Below are positions 63,397 to 64,000 of a stretch of 64,000 bases of DNA, in pieces; positions within the stretch are counted from its first letter, which is position 1, and the number at the start of each line of letters is the position of its first letter. The DNA is from Prevotella sp. GTDB taxonomy: Bacteria; Bacteroidota; Bacteroidia; Bacteroidales; Bacteroidaceae. Position numbers and translations under genes: made by a program. Location of the stretch: NCBI GenBank assembly GCA_017428055.1, contig JAFRRN010000077.1, forward strand, positions 27,611-91,610. Reading direction: 5' to 3'. A model generated the notes under the pieces. The model saw only the letters and a program-made list of their open reading frames with translations, had not been told where the DNA came from and searched no databases.

Positions 63397-64000
63397 GTCT
63401 TAATCCTTGTTGTAATGGAAGATACTCAATGAGCGCACCACAGGCGAGAGTTTCGCAGTTTGCCTCCACCGTCTTAATCCTTGTTGTAATGGAAGATACT
63501 CAATGAGCTATACAAGACGGAGTTGATAGTTTCGGAGAACCAAGTCTTAATCCTTGTTGTAATGGAAGATACTCAATGAGTGTACCGTTTCAAAGTTTCC
63601 AAGAAGCGTGAGAAGTCTTAATCCTTGTTGTAATGGAAGATACTCAATAAGAAAAATAATATCATGGTGAAGTTTGATAACATCAAGTCTTAATCCTTGT
63701 TGTAATGGAAGATACTCAATAAGCCTGTGGGCATTCATCCACAAGAACATAAGACCAAGTCTTAATCCTTGTTGTAATGGAAGATACTCAATGAGAAGAC
63801 CTCTCTAACATGACGGAGGAAGAAGCTCTTTAGTCTTAATCCTTGTTGTAATGGAAGATACTCAATGAGATTAAAAAGCATCCTTTTGGTAAAATTGTAT
63901 TTAGTCTTAATCCTTGTTGTAATGGAAGATACTCAATGAGGACAAACTTTGACCCGTACTGGGGCAAATTATGCTGTCTTAATCCTTGTTGTAATGGAAG
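63397..64000 (+). CRISPR. CRISPR array, nine repeats visible, running off the window
   Basis: The 37-bp repeat begins GTCTTAATCCTTGTTGTAAT and ends GATACTCAATGAG. Repeats start at 63397, 63471, 63544, 63615, 63687, 63759, 63833, 63904 and 63976; the last is cut at 25 bp by the window edge. Eight spacers of 37, 36, 34, 35, 35, 37, 34 and 35 bp are all different. Repeats 4 and 5 end CAATAAG instead of CAATGAG, which breaks the short CTCA/TGAG palindrome. There are no cas genes in the window, so the type cannot be assigned; the repeat length fits class 1 or type VI/III systems of this phylum. Transcription direction is unknown. Confidence 0.97.

Overview
The window reads as chromosomal DNA from a Bacteroidales gut or oral bacterium, most likely Prevotella or a close relative. 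The evidence is two SusC/SusD pairs, BspA-type leucine-rich repeats, several proteins ending in a type IX secretion (T9SS)-like tail, promoters of the form TTG(G)-N19-TAnnTTTG, and mostly no Shine-Dalgarno sequence. No rRNA or tRNA gene was seen. Genus assignment is inference.

Layout. (1) 1-822: end of a surface-polysaccharide region, with a sugar transferase that shares a two-way terminator with the next operon. (2) 875-8567, minus strand: a probable operon of GH127 glycosidase, small T9SS-tailed protein, CotH-like protein, HExxH protein and SprT-like protein. (3) 8681-10095, minus strand: a histidine kinase and a response regulator made of receiver plus Fis-type helix-turn-helix. (4) 10238-25510, plus strand: a MacAB-TolC-like export cluster with TolC protein, membrane-fusion protein, four large FtsX/MacB permeases and one ABC ATPase. 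A DUF4143 ATPase gene interrupts it. Three promoters in this block each carry the same 40-bp inverted-repeat site at exactly the same distance from the -33/-7 boxes, which suggests a local regulon of the adjacent response regulator. (5) 25719-36392, plus strand: large secreted surface proteins, including a BspA protein with cohesin-like and dockerin-like modules, a partner protein with a similar cohesin-like module, and an unannotated 59-residue peptide. The 0.93-kb gap at 29457-30390 holds a terminator, a nested palindrome, a strong promoter with no gene behind it, and a second inverted repeat. (6) 36690-63218, minus strand: a polysaccharide utilisation locus (PUL) with a SusR-like membrane regulator, PL11-like rhamnogalacturonan lyase, GH98 enzyme, three fasciclin-domain lipoproteins and two SusC/SusD pairs. 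(7) 63397-64000: a CRISPR array running off the right edge, with no cas genes in view.

How the parts work together. In the PUL, the membrane regulator would sense a released oligosaccharide and turn on the lyase, the GH98 enzyme and the two uptake systems. PL11 and GH98 together suggest a pectic (rhamnogalacturonan-rich) or other complex glycan, but the substrate is inferred. In the export cluster the two-component system probably senses envelope stress or a toxic compound and induces the pump.
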